Part shown: positions 39,373 through 48,048 of the stretch, piece by piece
Layout of the letters: the number at the start of each line of letters is the position of its first letter
Position numbering within the stretch: position 1 is the first letter of the stretch
Assembly: GCA_019747795.1 (NCBI GenBank)
Contig: JAIEQK010000136.1
Span: 1 to 61,875, forward strand
Direction: 5' to 3'
Origin: Gammaproteobacteria bacterium
Lineage (GTDB): Bacteria > Pseudomonadota > Gammaproteobacteria > Ga0077536
Length of the DNA stretch: 61,875 nucleotides
Program-made: the position numbers and the translations under genes
The notes under the pieces: model-generated
What the model was told of the DNA's origin: nothing
The model's database searches: none
The model's input: only the letters and a program-made list of their open reading frames with translations

Positions 39373-40322
39373 ACGCCGCCGGCGTGACAGCCCAGACCCT
39401 CGACCTGCTGATCGCGCTCACGCTGGCGCCGGTGCTGAGCGGCTGGGTCGCGCAGTGCCGCGCCTGGCTCGCGAACCGCAGCGCGCCGCCGCTCCTGCAG
39501 CCCTTCGCGACGCTGCGCAAGCTGTTCCACAAGGACGCGGTGATCGCGCACGACGCGTCGCCGCTGTTCCGCGCGGCCCCCTACCTGGTGTTCGCCTGCA
39601 TGGTGGTCGCTGCCGGCATCGTGCCTACCCTCTCCACCAACCTGCCGCTCGCGCCGGCCGCCGACGCCATCGCGCTGGTCGGTCTGCTGGCGCTGGCCCG
39701 CGTGTTCATCGCGCTGGCGGCGATGGACCTGGGCACCGCCTTCGGCACGCTCGGCGCGCGACGCGAGATGCTGCTCGGCTTCCTCGCCGAACCCGCGTTG
39801 CTCATGGTGCTGTTCTGCAGCGCGCTCATCGGTCATTCGACCGCGCTCACGACCATGGTCGAGACCGTGGCCGACGCCGGCTTCGTCATCTACCCGGGCC
39901 TCGCCTTCGCCGGCGTGGCCTTCACCTTCGTGTCGCTGGCCGAGAACGCGCGCGTGCCGGTCGACAATCCCAGCACGCACCTCGAACTCACGATGATCCA
40001 CGAGGCCCTGGTGCTGGAGTACTCCGCCCGCCATCTCGCGCTGCTCGAGTGGGCGGCGAGCCTCAAGCTCTTCGTCTACTCCTGCATCGGCCTCGCGCTG
40101 TTCCTGCCCTGGGGCGTGGCGCGCGGCGCGGCCGCGAGCGACCTGCTGTTCGCGCTGCCGGCGCTGCTCGCGAAGCTCGCGGTGGGCGGCGCCCTGCTCG
40201 CGGCGCTCGAGACGGTGTGCGCGAAGATGCGCATATTCCGCGTGCCGGAGTTCCTCGCCACCGCGTTCCTGATGGCGGTCATCGGGCTTTTGGTGCACAT
40301 CCTGCTGGCGGGTGAGGCATGA
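39369..40322 (+). CDS. hyfC: HyfC/NuoH-like membrane subunit
   Basis: PLLQPFATLRKLFHKDAV, GTAFGTLGARREMLLGFLAEPALLMVLF, ENARVPVDNPSTHLELTMIHEALVLEYSARHLALLEWAASLKLFVY. Confidence 0.93.
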   Translation: MNAAGVTAQTLDLLIALTLAPVLSGWVAQCRAWLANRSAPPLLQPFATLRKLFHKDAVIAHDASPLFRAAPYLVFACMVVAAGIVPTLSTNLPLAPAADAIALVGLLALARVFIALAAMDLGTAFGTLGARREMLLGFLAEPALLMVLFCSALIGHSTALTTMVETVADAGFVIYPGLAFAGVAFTFVSLAENARVPVDNPSTHLELTMIHEALVLEYSARHLALLEWAASLKLFVYSCIGLALFLPWGVARGAAASDLLFALPALLAKLAVGGALLAALETVCAKMRIFRVPEFLATAFLMAVIGLLVHILLAGEA

Positions 40323-40978
40323 GCGCCTTCGCCACCCAGCTGGTCAACCTGTGCGCCGCGGTGCTGCTGATGGTGACCTTCGTCATGATCGCGCAGCGGC
40401 GCATCGTCACGCTCATCCATCTCTACACGCTGCAGGGCCTGACCCTGGTGGTGGCCGCCTGCGTGGTGGCCTGGGTGTCGGGCCAGCCGCACCTCTACGG
40501 CTCCGCGGCGCTGACGCTCGCGCTCAAGGTGATCCTGATCCCGCTGCTGCTGCACCGGGCGGTCAACCGGCTGAACGTGCGTTGGGACGTCGAGACGCTG
40601 ATCAACATCCCGACCATGATGATCATCGGCATCGTGCTGGTGGTGTTCGCCTTCAATCTCACGCTGCCCATCGCGCGGCTGAGCGTAGCCATCGCGCCCG
40701 GCACGCTCGGCATCGCGCTGGCCTGCGTGCTGCTGTCGTTCATGATGATGATCACCCGCGCCAAGGCAGTACCGCAGGTGATCGGCTTCCTGTCGATGGA
40801 GAACGGACTGTTCTTCGCCGCCACCGCCGCGACCTATGGCATGCCCATGGTGGTCGAACTCGGCATCGCGCTCGACGTGCTGGTCGGCCTTCTGATCCTC
40901 GGCGTGTTCGTGTTCCAGATCCGCGCGCAGTTCGACAGCCTGGACATCCGCCAGCTGGAAAAGCTGAAGGGCGATTGA
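40319..40978 (+). CDS. hyfE: HyfE-like (NuoK-related) membrane subunit
   Basis: YTLQGLTLVVAACVVAWVSGQPHLYGSAALTLALKVILIPLLLHRAVNRLN, SMENGLFFAATAATYGMPMVVELGIALDVLVG. Confidence 0.9.
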   Translation: MSAFATQLVNLCAAVLLMVTFVMIAQRRIVTLIHLYTLQGLTLVVAACVVAWVSGQPHLYGSAALTLALKVILIPLLLHRAVNRLNVRWDVETLINIPTMMIIGIVLVVFAFNLTLPIARLSVAIAPGTLGIALACVLLSFMMMITRAKAVPQVIGFLSMENGLFFAATAATYGMPMVVELGIALDVLVGLLILGVFVFQIRAQFDSLDIRQLEKLKGD

Positions 40979-40980
40979 GC

Positions 40981-42435
40981 ATGGCGGCACTCACCTGGCT
41001 GCTGTGTCTGCCGCTCGCCGGCGCGCTCACGCTCGCACGCTATGGCGACCATGCGCGCGCCGCGGCGGTGAACACCCTGTTCAGCCTGGCGGGGCTGGTC
41101 GCCGCGGGCCGCCTCGCACAGGCAGTGCTGGCGAACGGGCCGACCTTCGCGTTCGACGGCCAGTTCCACGTCGATGCGCTCAGCGCCTGCCTGGTGGTGC
41201 TCACCAGTTTCGTCGCGCTCACCACCGCGCTCTATTCCGGCCCCTATCTCGCGCGCGAACAGGTGAACGGACGCATGACGGCGCCACGGCGCCGGCTCTA
41301 CCACGCGATGTACCAGCTGTTCCTGTTCACCATGCTGGTGGCGCTGACCACCAACAACCTTGGACTTCTGTGGGTGGCGATGGAGGCCGCGACGCTGGCG
41401 ACCGCGCTCCTGGTCAGCGTGTACCGCACGCCGGCCAGCCTGGAAGCCGCCTGGAAGTATTTCATCCTGTGCGGCGTGGGCGTCGCGCAGGCGCTGCTCG
41501 GCACCGTGCTCTTGTACATGGCCGCGGAGAAGGTGGTGGGCATGGAGGGCGGCGCGCTCATGTGGACGCAGTTGAACGCGGTCAAGGGCTCGCTCGATCC
41601 GCGCATCGTCGGCCTCGCCTTCGCCTTCCTGTTGCTCGGCTACGGCACCAAGGTCGGCCTCGTGCCGGTGCACAGCTGGCTGCCGGACGCCCATGCCGAG
41701 GGACCGACGCCGATCTCGGCCGTGCTCTCCGGGCTGTTGCTCAACGTCGCGCTCTACGCCGTGCTCCGCTGCAAGGTGCTGGTGGACGGCGCGCTCGGCA
41801 CACCGCTGGCCGGGCATCTCATGCTCGGCTTCGGGCTCCTCACGGTGCTGGTCGCGGCCTTCATGCTGGCGCACCAGCGCGATGCCAAGCGCATGTTCGG
41901 CTATTCGTCGATAGAACACATGGGCCTCATGACCTTCGCCTTCGGCCTCGGCGTGCCGCTCGCGAACTTCGCCGCGCTGCTGCACATGGGCATGCACGCG
42001 CTGGTCAAGTCGGCGATCTTCTTCTGCGTGGGCCACGCCGCGCAGTCCTGCGGCACGCAGACCATGGCGGACGTGCGCGGCCTGGTGCGCATCGATCCCC
42101 TGCTCGGCTGGGGACTGGTGCTGGGCACGCTGGCCATCGCCGGCATGCCGCCCTTCGGCGTGTTCACCGCCGAGTTCCTGCTGCTCACCACCACCGTGCG
42201 CGAACTGCCGTGGGCCGCGGCGCTGCTCTTGCTCGGCCTCGCGGTCGCGTTCGCCACGCTGCTCGCGCGCGTGCAGGCCATGGTGTTCGGCGACGCGAGC
42301 CATGCGCCGGCCGCGCGCGATCGTTCGCGACTACCGATAGTCGCGCACCTGGGGCTCGCACTGATGGCCGGCCTCTACCTGCCGCGCGGCGTGGCCGACT
42401 GGCTGCACGCGGCGGCCGACGTGCTGGCGCGCTGA
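40981..42435 (+). CDS. hyfF: HyfF/NuoN-M-like proton-conducting membrane subunit
   Basis: NLGLLWVAMEAATLATALLVSVYRTPASLEAAWKYFILCGVGVAQALLGTVLLYMA, YGTKVGLVPVHSWLPDAHAEGPTPISAVLSGLLLNVALYAVLR, RMFGYSSIEHMGLMTFAFG. Confidence 0.94.
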   Translation: MAALTWLLCLPLAGALTLARYGDHARAAAVNTLFSLAGLVAAGRLAQAVLANGPTFAFDGQFHVDALSACLVVLTSFVALTTALYSGPYLAREQVNGRMTAPRRRLYHAMYQLFLFTMLVALTTNNLGLLWVAMEAATLATALLVSVYRTPASLEAAWKYFILCGVGVAQALLGTVLLYMAAEKVVGMEGGALMWTQLNAVKGSLDPRIVGLAFAFLLLGYGTKVGLVPVHSWLPDAHAEGPTPISAVLSGLLLNVALYAVLRCKVLVDGALGTPLAGHLMLGFGLLTVLVAAFMLAHQRDAKRMFGYSSIEHMGLMTFAFGLGVPLANFAALLHMGMHALVKSAIFFCVGHAAQSCGTQTMADVRGLVRIDPLLGWGLVLGTLAIAGMPPFGVFTAEFLLLTTTVRELPWAAALLLLGLAVAFATLLARVQAMVFGDASHAPAARDRSRLPIVAHLGLALMAGLYLPRGVADWLHAAADVLAR

Positions 42436-42438
42436 GCC

Positions 42439-43992
42439 ATGGGCACGCTGCGCGGACTGCATCTCGAAGTCGCGACGCTGGCGGCGGGGCCGCCGCGCTT
42501 TCGCGCGCACGGCAGTCGCGACGCCTGGTCGGTGCTCGCGCGCGACGTGGTGGCGAACGGCGGACGGCTCGTGTCGCTGTGGGCGAGCGATCGACGCCCG
42601 CTCGGCGAAGGCTACGCGGTGAACGCCGCCTATGCGCTCGCCGAGGGCCTCCTGTGGGTCAGCCTGCCGCTGGCGGCCGACCAGCAGGGCTATCCGGATC
42701 TCGCCGCGCTGTTTCCCGCCGCCAGCCGCCTGCAGCGCATGATGCGCGACCTGCACGGACTCGAAGCGCTGGGCGCGGAGGATACGCGTCCCAGGTTGCA
42801 GCATGGCCACTGGCCCGCGGACCTGCACCCGCTGCGCCACGACGCTCGCGCCGACGCGGGCGTCGCCGATCCGGGCGGCGAAGCCTATGCCTTCGTGCCG
42901 GTGCGCGGCGAAGGCGTGCACGAGATCGCCGTCGGGCCGGTGCACGCCGGCATCATCGAACCGGGTCATTTCCGCTTCTCGGTGGTGGGCGAGAAAGTGC
43001 TGCGCCTCGAAGAGCGACTCGGCTACAAGCACAAGGGCATCGCGGCGCGCTTCGAGACGCTCGCGCCGCTGGACGCCCATCGCCTGGCCGGTCGCGTGTC
43101 GGGCGACAGCACGGTGGCCTATTCCTACGCCTACTGCATGGCGCTGGAGAGTGCGTGGCGGCAGTCCGCGCCACCGCGCGCCGAGTGGCTGCGCGCGCTG
43201 GCGCTGGAGCGCGAGCGGGTGGCGAACCACTTGGGCGACCTGGGCGCGCTGGGCAACGACGCCGCGCTCGGCTTCGGTCTCGCGCAGTTCTCGCGCCTGA
43301 AGGAAGACTGGCTCAGGGTCAACGCCGCGCTCACCGGTCATCGCCTGCTGATGGACTACGTCGTGCCGGGAGGCGTGGCGCGCGAGCCCGATGCGTCCCT
43401 GCTCGCGGCGCTGCCCGGCCAGCACGCCGCGCTGCGCGACGCGCTCGTGCCGCTCGCCGACATCTACTCGAGCCACGCCGGCCTGCAGGACCGGTTCGTG
43501 ACCACCGGGCGTGTCACGCCCGCGCTCGCCGGCGCGCTCGGCTTGACCGGCCTCGCCGCGCGCGCGAGCGGCCACGCGGTGGATCTGCGTGCCTGGCACC
43601 CCACGCCGCCCTACACAGCTCTTGGCGTGCGGGTCGCGACCGAGCGCAACGGCGACGTCGCGGCGCGGGTCGCGGTGCGCTTCGCGGAACTCACGGAATC
43701 GCTGCGCCTGCTGGATGGATTGGTGGCCGGCCTGCCGGACGGTCCGAGTCACCTGCCGCTCGCACCGCGCGCGGGATGCGCCGAGGGGATCGGCTGGATC
43801 GAAGGCTGGCGCGGCGAGGTCCTGGTGGCGCTGGAACTGGACGATGCCGGCGCGCTGCGCCGCTGCCATTGCCACGATCCCTCGTGGCACAACTGGCCGC
43901 TGCTGGAACACGCGGTGATGGGCAACATCGTGCCCGACTTTCCGCTGATCAATAAGTCCTTCAACCTGAGCTACGCGGGAGTCGATCTCTGA
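42439..43992 (+). CDS. HyfG/NuoCD-like large subunit lacking the NiFe-coordinating cysteine motifs
   Basis: VGPVHAGIIEPGHFRFSVVGEKVLRLEERLGYKHKGIAARFE. The L1 position reads GRVSGDSTVAYSYAYC and the L2 position reads KSFNLSYAGVDL, so both CxxC pairs are absent. Confidence 0.9.
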   Translation: MGTLRGLHLEVATLAAGPPRFRAHGSRDAWSVLARDVVANGGRLVSLWASDRRPLGEGYAVNAAYALAEGLLWVSLPLAADQQGYPDLAALFPAASRLQRMMRDLHGLEALGAEDTRPRLQHGHWPADLHPLRHDARADAGVADPGGEAYAFVPVRGEGVHEIAVGPVHAGIIEPGHFRFSVVGEKVLRLEERLGYKHKGIAARFETLAPLDAHRLAGRVSGDSTVAYSYAYCMALESAWRQSAPPRAEWLRALALERERVANHLGDLGALGNDAALGFGLAQFSRLKEDWLRVNAALTGHRLLMDYVVPGGVAREPDASLLAALPGQHAALRDALVPLADIYSSHAGLQDRFVTTGRVTPALAGALGLTGLAARASGHAVDLRAWHPTPPYTALGVRVATERNGDVAARVAVRFAELTESLRLLDGLVAGLPDGPSHLPLAPRAGCAEGIGWIEGWRGEVLVALELDDAGALRRCHCHDPSWHNWPLLEHAVMGNIVPDFPLINKSFNLSYAGVDL

Positions 43993-44519
43993 TGCTGCGC
44001 ATCCTTCGTCAGATCCTGCGCACCGGCGTGGTGAGCGAAGCGCCGCCCACCGAGGGCCTCGCGCTCGAGGACGACAGCGAACGCATCCAGCGCGCGATCC
44101 TCGCGCACCTCGGTCGCGCGCTCGCGATCCGCGAAGTGGACGCCGGCTCCTGCAACGGCTGCGAGCTCGAGATCCACGCGCTCAACAATCCCTACTACAA
44201 CCTCGAAGGGCTCGGCATCCGTTTCGTCGCGAGTCCGCGCCACGCCGACCTGCTGCTGGTCACCGGTCCGGTGGCGCGCAACATGGAAGTTGCGCTGCGT
44301 CGCACCTACGAGGCCACACCCGATCCCAAGCTGGTGGTCGCGGTCGGCGACTGCGCCTGCGACGGCGGCATCTTCGGCGAGAGCTATGCCTGTCGCGGGC
44401 GAGTGGCGAACGTGCTGCCGGTGGACGTCACCATTCCCGGCTGTCCGCCGCCGCCCATCGAGATCCTGAAGGGCATCCTGACCGCGGTGCGGCGCGTGCC
44501 GGCGCGCACGGCGCGCTGA
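43992..44519 (+). CDS. hyfI: HyfI/NuoB-like [4Fe-4S] small subunit
   Basis: EVDAGSCNGCELEIHALNNPYYNLEGLGIRFVASPRHADLLLVTGPV...VGDCACDGGIFG...IPGCPPPPIEILKGIL. Confidence 0.94.
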   Translation: MLRILRQILRTGVVSEAPPTEGLALEDDSERIQRAILAHLGRALAIREVDAGSCNGCELEIHALNNPYYNLEGLGIRFVASPRHADLLLVTGPVARNMEVALRRTYEATPDPKLVVAVGDCACDGGIFGESYACRGRVANVLPVDVTIPGCPPPPIEILKGILTAVRRVPARTAR

Positions 44520-44529
44520 ACCCAACGCC

Positions 44530-44961
44530 TCAGGCCACCGCCCCGTCCGGGTAATCCGGATGCAGGCGAATGCCCGGCGGCAAGACCAGCCAGGGCTGAC
44601 CGCTCGAAGTCCACAGGCTGTAGGTCGGTTTGAGCCACGACTTGTCGTCCAGCGTGCCGCCCATGATCGAGCGAATCTCGGGATAGCGATCGAGCGTGAT
44701 CATCACCGCCGAGCCGCAGGTCGGGCAGAAGTGCCGGTAGAGTCCCTGGCCGTCGTCGTCGAAGGCGGCGAATACCTTGAGTTCGCCGCGCTCGAACTCG
44801 ACCGCGTCGCGGGCGAACACCGTCGCCATCAGGAAGGCCGACCCCGACTGCCGCTGACAGCGCTCGCACTGGCACAGACCGACATTGTTCGGTGCCGCGG
44901 TGCAGCGATAACGCACCGCGCCGCACAGGCATCCACCGGTGATGACTTCGCTCATGGCCAT
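44530..44961 (-). CDS. GFA/CENP-V-like zinc-binding protein
   Basis: GGCLCGAVRYRCTAAPNNVGLCQCERCQRQSGSAFL...YRHFCPTCGSAV. Confidence 0.9.
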   Translation of the reverse strand: MAMSEVITGGCLCGAVRYRCTAAPNNVGLCQCERCQRQSGSAFLMATVFARDAVEFERGELKVFAAFDDDGQGLYRHFCPTCGSAVMITLDRYPEIRSIMGGTLDDKSWLKPTYSLWTSSGQPWLVLPPGIRLHPDYPDGAVA

Positions 44962-45079
44962 GCTCCTCGCGAAATAGTACAAAGGCGGACGATGTCGGAT
45001 CGCTGCTGACCGCGGCGCCTAACTGACACCATTTCGCCGCTCGAGACAACTCGTCGCCGCCAAGTACAGGAGCCCGCCC

Positions 45080-46153
45080 ATGGCCAAGATGAAAGCCGCG
45101 GTGTTCGTCGAACCCGGTCGCATCGTGCTCGAAGACAAGCCAGTGCCGGAGATCGGCCGCAACGATGCGCTGCTGCGCATCACCACCACCACCATCTGCG
45201 GCACCGACGTGCATATCCTGAAAGGCGAGTACCCGGTCGCGCGCGGTCTCACCGTGGGCCATGAGCCGGTCGGCGTGATCGAGAAGCTCGGCGCCGACGT
45301 GCGCGGCTTCAGCGAAGGGCAACGCGTGATCGCCGGCGCCATCTGCACCTCCGGTCACAGCAACGCCGCGCTGTGCGGCGTGCACGCGCAGGACGGTCCG
45401 GACAGCGCGCACGGCTGGCGCGCCCTCGGCGGGTGGAAGTTCGGCAACACCATCGACGGCAGCCAGGCGGAGTACCTGCGCGTGCCGGACGCGATGGCGA
45501 ACCTGGCCGCGGTGCCCGACGGGCTCGGCGACGAGCAGGTGCTGATGTGTCCCGACATCATGTCCACCGGCTTCGCCGGCGCGGAGAGCGGCGCGATCCG
45601 CATCGGCGACACGGTGGCGGTGTTCGCGCAGGGCCCGATCGGGCTGTGCGCGACGGCCGGCGCGCGGCTGATGGGCGCGACTACCATCATCGCGGTGGAG
45701 AGCGTGCCCGCGCGCCAGGCGATGGCGCGACGCATGGGCGCCGATCACGTGGTCGATTTCTCGAGCGTCGATCCGGTCGCGGAGATCCTGCGCCTCACCG
45801 CGGGCCGCGGCGTGGACGTCGCCATCGAGGCGCTCGGTCGTCAGCAGACCTTCGAAGGCGCGCTGCGCGTACTGCGCCCGGGCGGCACGCTGTCGTCGCT
45901 CGGCGTGTATTCCAGCGACCTGAGCATTCCGCTCGACGCCTTCCTGGCCGGACTCGGCGACCAGACCATTCGCACCACGCTCTGTCCCGGCGGCAAGGAA
46001 CGCATGCGCCGACTGATGGACGTGATCGCCTCCGGGCGCGTGGACACGCGGCCGCTGGTCACGCATCGCTACAAGCTGGACGAGATCGAGTCCGCCTACG
46101 AACTGTTCGCGAACCAGCGTGACGGCGTGCTGAAGGTCGCGATCGTGCCGTGA
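45080..46153 (+). CDS. Zinc-dependent alcohol dehydrogenase family protein
   Basis: CGTDVHILKGEYPVARGLTVGHEPVGVIEKLG, VFAQGPIGLCATAGARLMGATTIIAVE, DVAIEALGRQQTFEGALRVLRPGGTLSSLGVY. Confidence 0.93.
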   Translation: MAKMKAAVFVEPGRIVLEDKPVPEIGRNDALLRITTTTICGTDVHILKGEYPVARGLTVGHEPVGVIEKLGADVRGFSEGQRVIAGAICTSGHSNAALCGVHAQDGPDSAHGWRALGGWKFGNTIDGSQAEYLRVPDAMANLAAVPDGLGDEQVLMCPDIMSTGFAGAESGAIRIGDTVAVFAQGPIGLCATAGARLMGATTIIAVESVPARQAMARRMGADHVVDFSSVDPVAEILRLTAGRGVDVAIEALGRQQTFEGALRVLRPGGTLSSLGVYSSDLSIPLDAFLAGLGDQTIRTTLCPGGKERMRRLMDVIASGRVDTRPLVTHRYKLDEIESAYELFANQRDGVLKVAIVP

Positions 46154-46166
46154 GACGCGGGCAGCG

Positions 46167-47060
46167 ATGAGCACGCGCGCCGACATCGAGTTCGACGCCG
46201 AGGGTGTGCGCCTGCGCGGCTGGCTGTACACACCCACCGGTCGCGGTCCGCACCCGCTGGTGGTGATGAGCCACGGCTTCTCGGCGGTGAAAGAAATGGG
46301 CCTCGACGACTACGCCGAGGTGTTCAGCGCCGCCGGCCTCGCCGTGCTGGTCTACGACAACCGCAATCTCGGCGCGAGCGACGGCCTGCCGCGCCAGGAC
46401 ATCGACCCGGTCGCGCAGCGTCGTGACCAGACGCACGCCATCACCTTCGCGCGCAGCATGGTCGGCATCGACCCGGAACGCATCGGCCTGTGGGGCACGA
46501 GTTATTCGGGCGGGCTCGCGCTGATCACCGCGGCGCTCGATCGGCGCGTGAAGTGCGTGGTCGCGCAGGTGCCCTACCTGCACGGCCTGCGCACCCTCGA
46601 CCTCGTCATGCCGCTCGCCGAGCACGCCGCCTTCCACGCGCGCCTGGACGCCGAGCGATGCGCGATCGCCGCCGGCGCGGCGCCGAGCCTGACCGACGTG
46701 TGCAGCGACGACCCGAGCAGGCCGCCCGAGTCACCGGGGCGGCGCAGCTGGGCCTGGTTCAATCACTACGTCGAGAGCGGGCGCGCGCGCTGGACCAACG
46801 CCGTCACCGTGCGCTCGCTCGAACGGCGGCTGGAGTACGACGCGCTGGCCTTCGTGCCGCGCATCGCGCCCACGCCGCTGCTGCTCATCGCGGCCGCCGC
46901 GGACGACATCACTCCGACCGCGCTGGCGCTCGAAGCCTTCGAGCTCGCGCGTGCGCCGAAGCGCCTGGAACTGGTCCCCGGCCATCACTATCGTCCCTAC
47001 CTCGAGGACTTTCCGCGGGCCAGCGCCGCCGCCCGCGACTGGTTCCTCACACACCTGTGA
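46167..47060 (+). CDS. Alpha/beta hydrolase (dienelactone hydrolase-like)
   Basis: LVVMSHGFSAVKEMGLDDYAEVFSAAGLAVLVYDNRNLGASDG, GLWGTSYSGGLAL. Confidence 0.9.
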   Translation: MSTRADIEFDAEGVRLRGWLYTPTGRGPHPLVVMSHGFSAVKEMGLDDYAEVFSAAGLAVLVYDNRNLGASDGLPRQDIDPVAQRRDQTHAITFARSMVGIDPERIGLWGTSYSGGLALITAALDRRVKCVVAQVPYLHGLRTLDLVMPLAEHAAFHARLDAERCAIAAGAAPSLTDVCSDDPSRPPESPGRRSWAWFNHYVESGRARWTNAVTVRSLERRLEYDALAFVPRIAPTPLLLIAAAADDITPTALALEAFELARAPKRLELVPGHHYRPYLEDFPRASAAARDWFLTHL

Positions 47061-47084
47061 GCGCGACCTCGCGCGGAGCAAGCC

Positions 47085-47918
47085 ATGACCGATACCGTCA
47101 CCGCCGCCATCGCCTACCTCGAACCCGGCGCGGCGCGCGCCCAGCACCTCATCTATCCCCCCAACTCCGGCCGCGCGCTGGTGCGACCGCCGCAGGTCTA
47201 CCACCAGTGCGTCATCGCCGATTGCCGGCAACTGGCGACGCCGCCGCAGGTCGACGAGGCCGGCTATGCGCTGCTGCCGGCGCCCACGGTCGTGCGCGAC
47301 TTCTATGACGAACGCGAGGTGCGCGACGTCTACTACCCGGAAGTCGCGGCCTGGCTGGCGCGCACGCTCGGCGCGCTGGACGTGGTGGTGTTCGATCACA
47401 ACCAGCGCAGCGCGGTGCGCGCGGCGCGCGGCCAGCCTGGGGTGCGCGCGCCGGTGGACGCGGCCCATAACGACTACACGCCGGCGTCCGGTCCGCGGCG
47501 CGCGGCGGAGATCCTCGCCGACGCGGGCCGTCCGGCCTATGCCGACCGGCGCAAGGCGCTGATCAACGTCTGGCGCCCCATCGTCGGGCCGGTGCAGGAC
47601 GTGCCGCTCGCGGTCTGCGACGCGCGCAGCGCCGCGCTCGCCGACTTCGTGCCGACCGACATCCACCACTTTGGCGAGGACGACCTCGAGCGCCCGCGCC
47701 ACAGCGGCGAGATCTATTCGGTGGCCCACAATCCGGGCCACCGCTGGTTCTATGCCGCCGACATGCGCCCAGACGAGGTGCTGCTGCTGAAGAACTGGGA
47801 TTCGGCGCCCGGCGTCGCGAGCTACACGCCCCACACCGGCTTTCGCAATCCGGCAGCGCCCCCCGGCACGACGCCGCGGGAGAGCATCGAAGTGCGGACC
47901 CTGGTGGTGTATCCCTGA
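47085..47918 (+). CDS. CmcJ/NvfI-family oxidoreductase-like protein
   Basis: VVVFDHNQRS...APVDAAHNDYTPASGPRRAAEIL...FAINVWRPI-type LINVWRPIVGPVQDVPLAVCDARS...HNPGHRWFYAADMRPDEVLLLKNWDS...HTGFRNP. Confidence 0.82.
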   Translation: MTDTVTAAIAYLEPGAARAQHLIYPPNSGRALVRPPQVYHQCVIADCRQLATPPQVDEAGYALLPAPTVVRDFYDEREVRDVYYPEVAAWLARTLGALDVVVFDHNQRSAVRAARGQPGVRAPVDAAHNDYTPASGPRRAAEILADAGRPAYADRRKALINVWRPIVGPVQDVPLAVCDARSAALADFVPTDIHHFGEDDLERPRHSGEIYSVAHNPGHRWFYAADMRPDEVLLLKNWDSAPGVASYTPHTGFRNPAAPPGTTPRESIEVRTLVVYP

Positions 47919-48048
47919 GGGACGGCCTCGACGCCGCGACCACTGGCCGCGGCATAGGCACGAGATTTCAGATTGCGCCCAGCCATACGCTGCCGTATCG
48001 TGCCGAGTCCTCTTTCCCAACCATTCAAACCAGCGGGCGCACTGTTTG

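Noticed and set aside
41004-43955. 983-aa plus-strand ORF overlapping hyfF and hyfG in another frame
   Set aside because: Alternative-frame artefact of GC-rich sequence; A/R/G-rich with no recognisable domain, while the overlapped genes are well supported.
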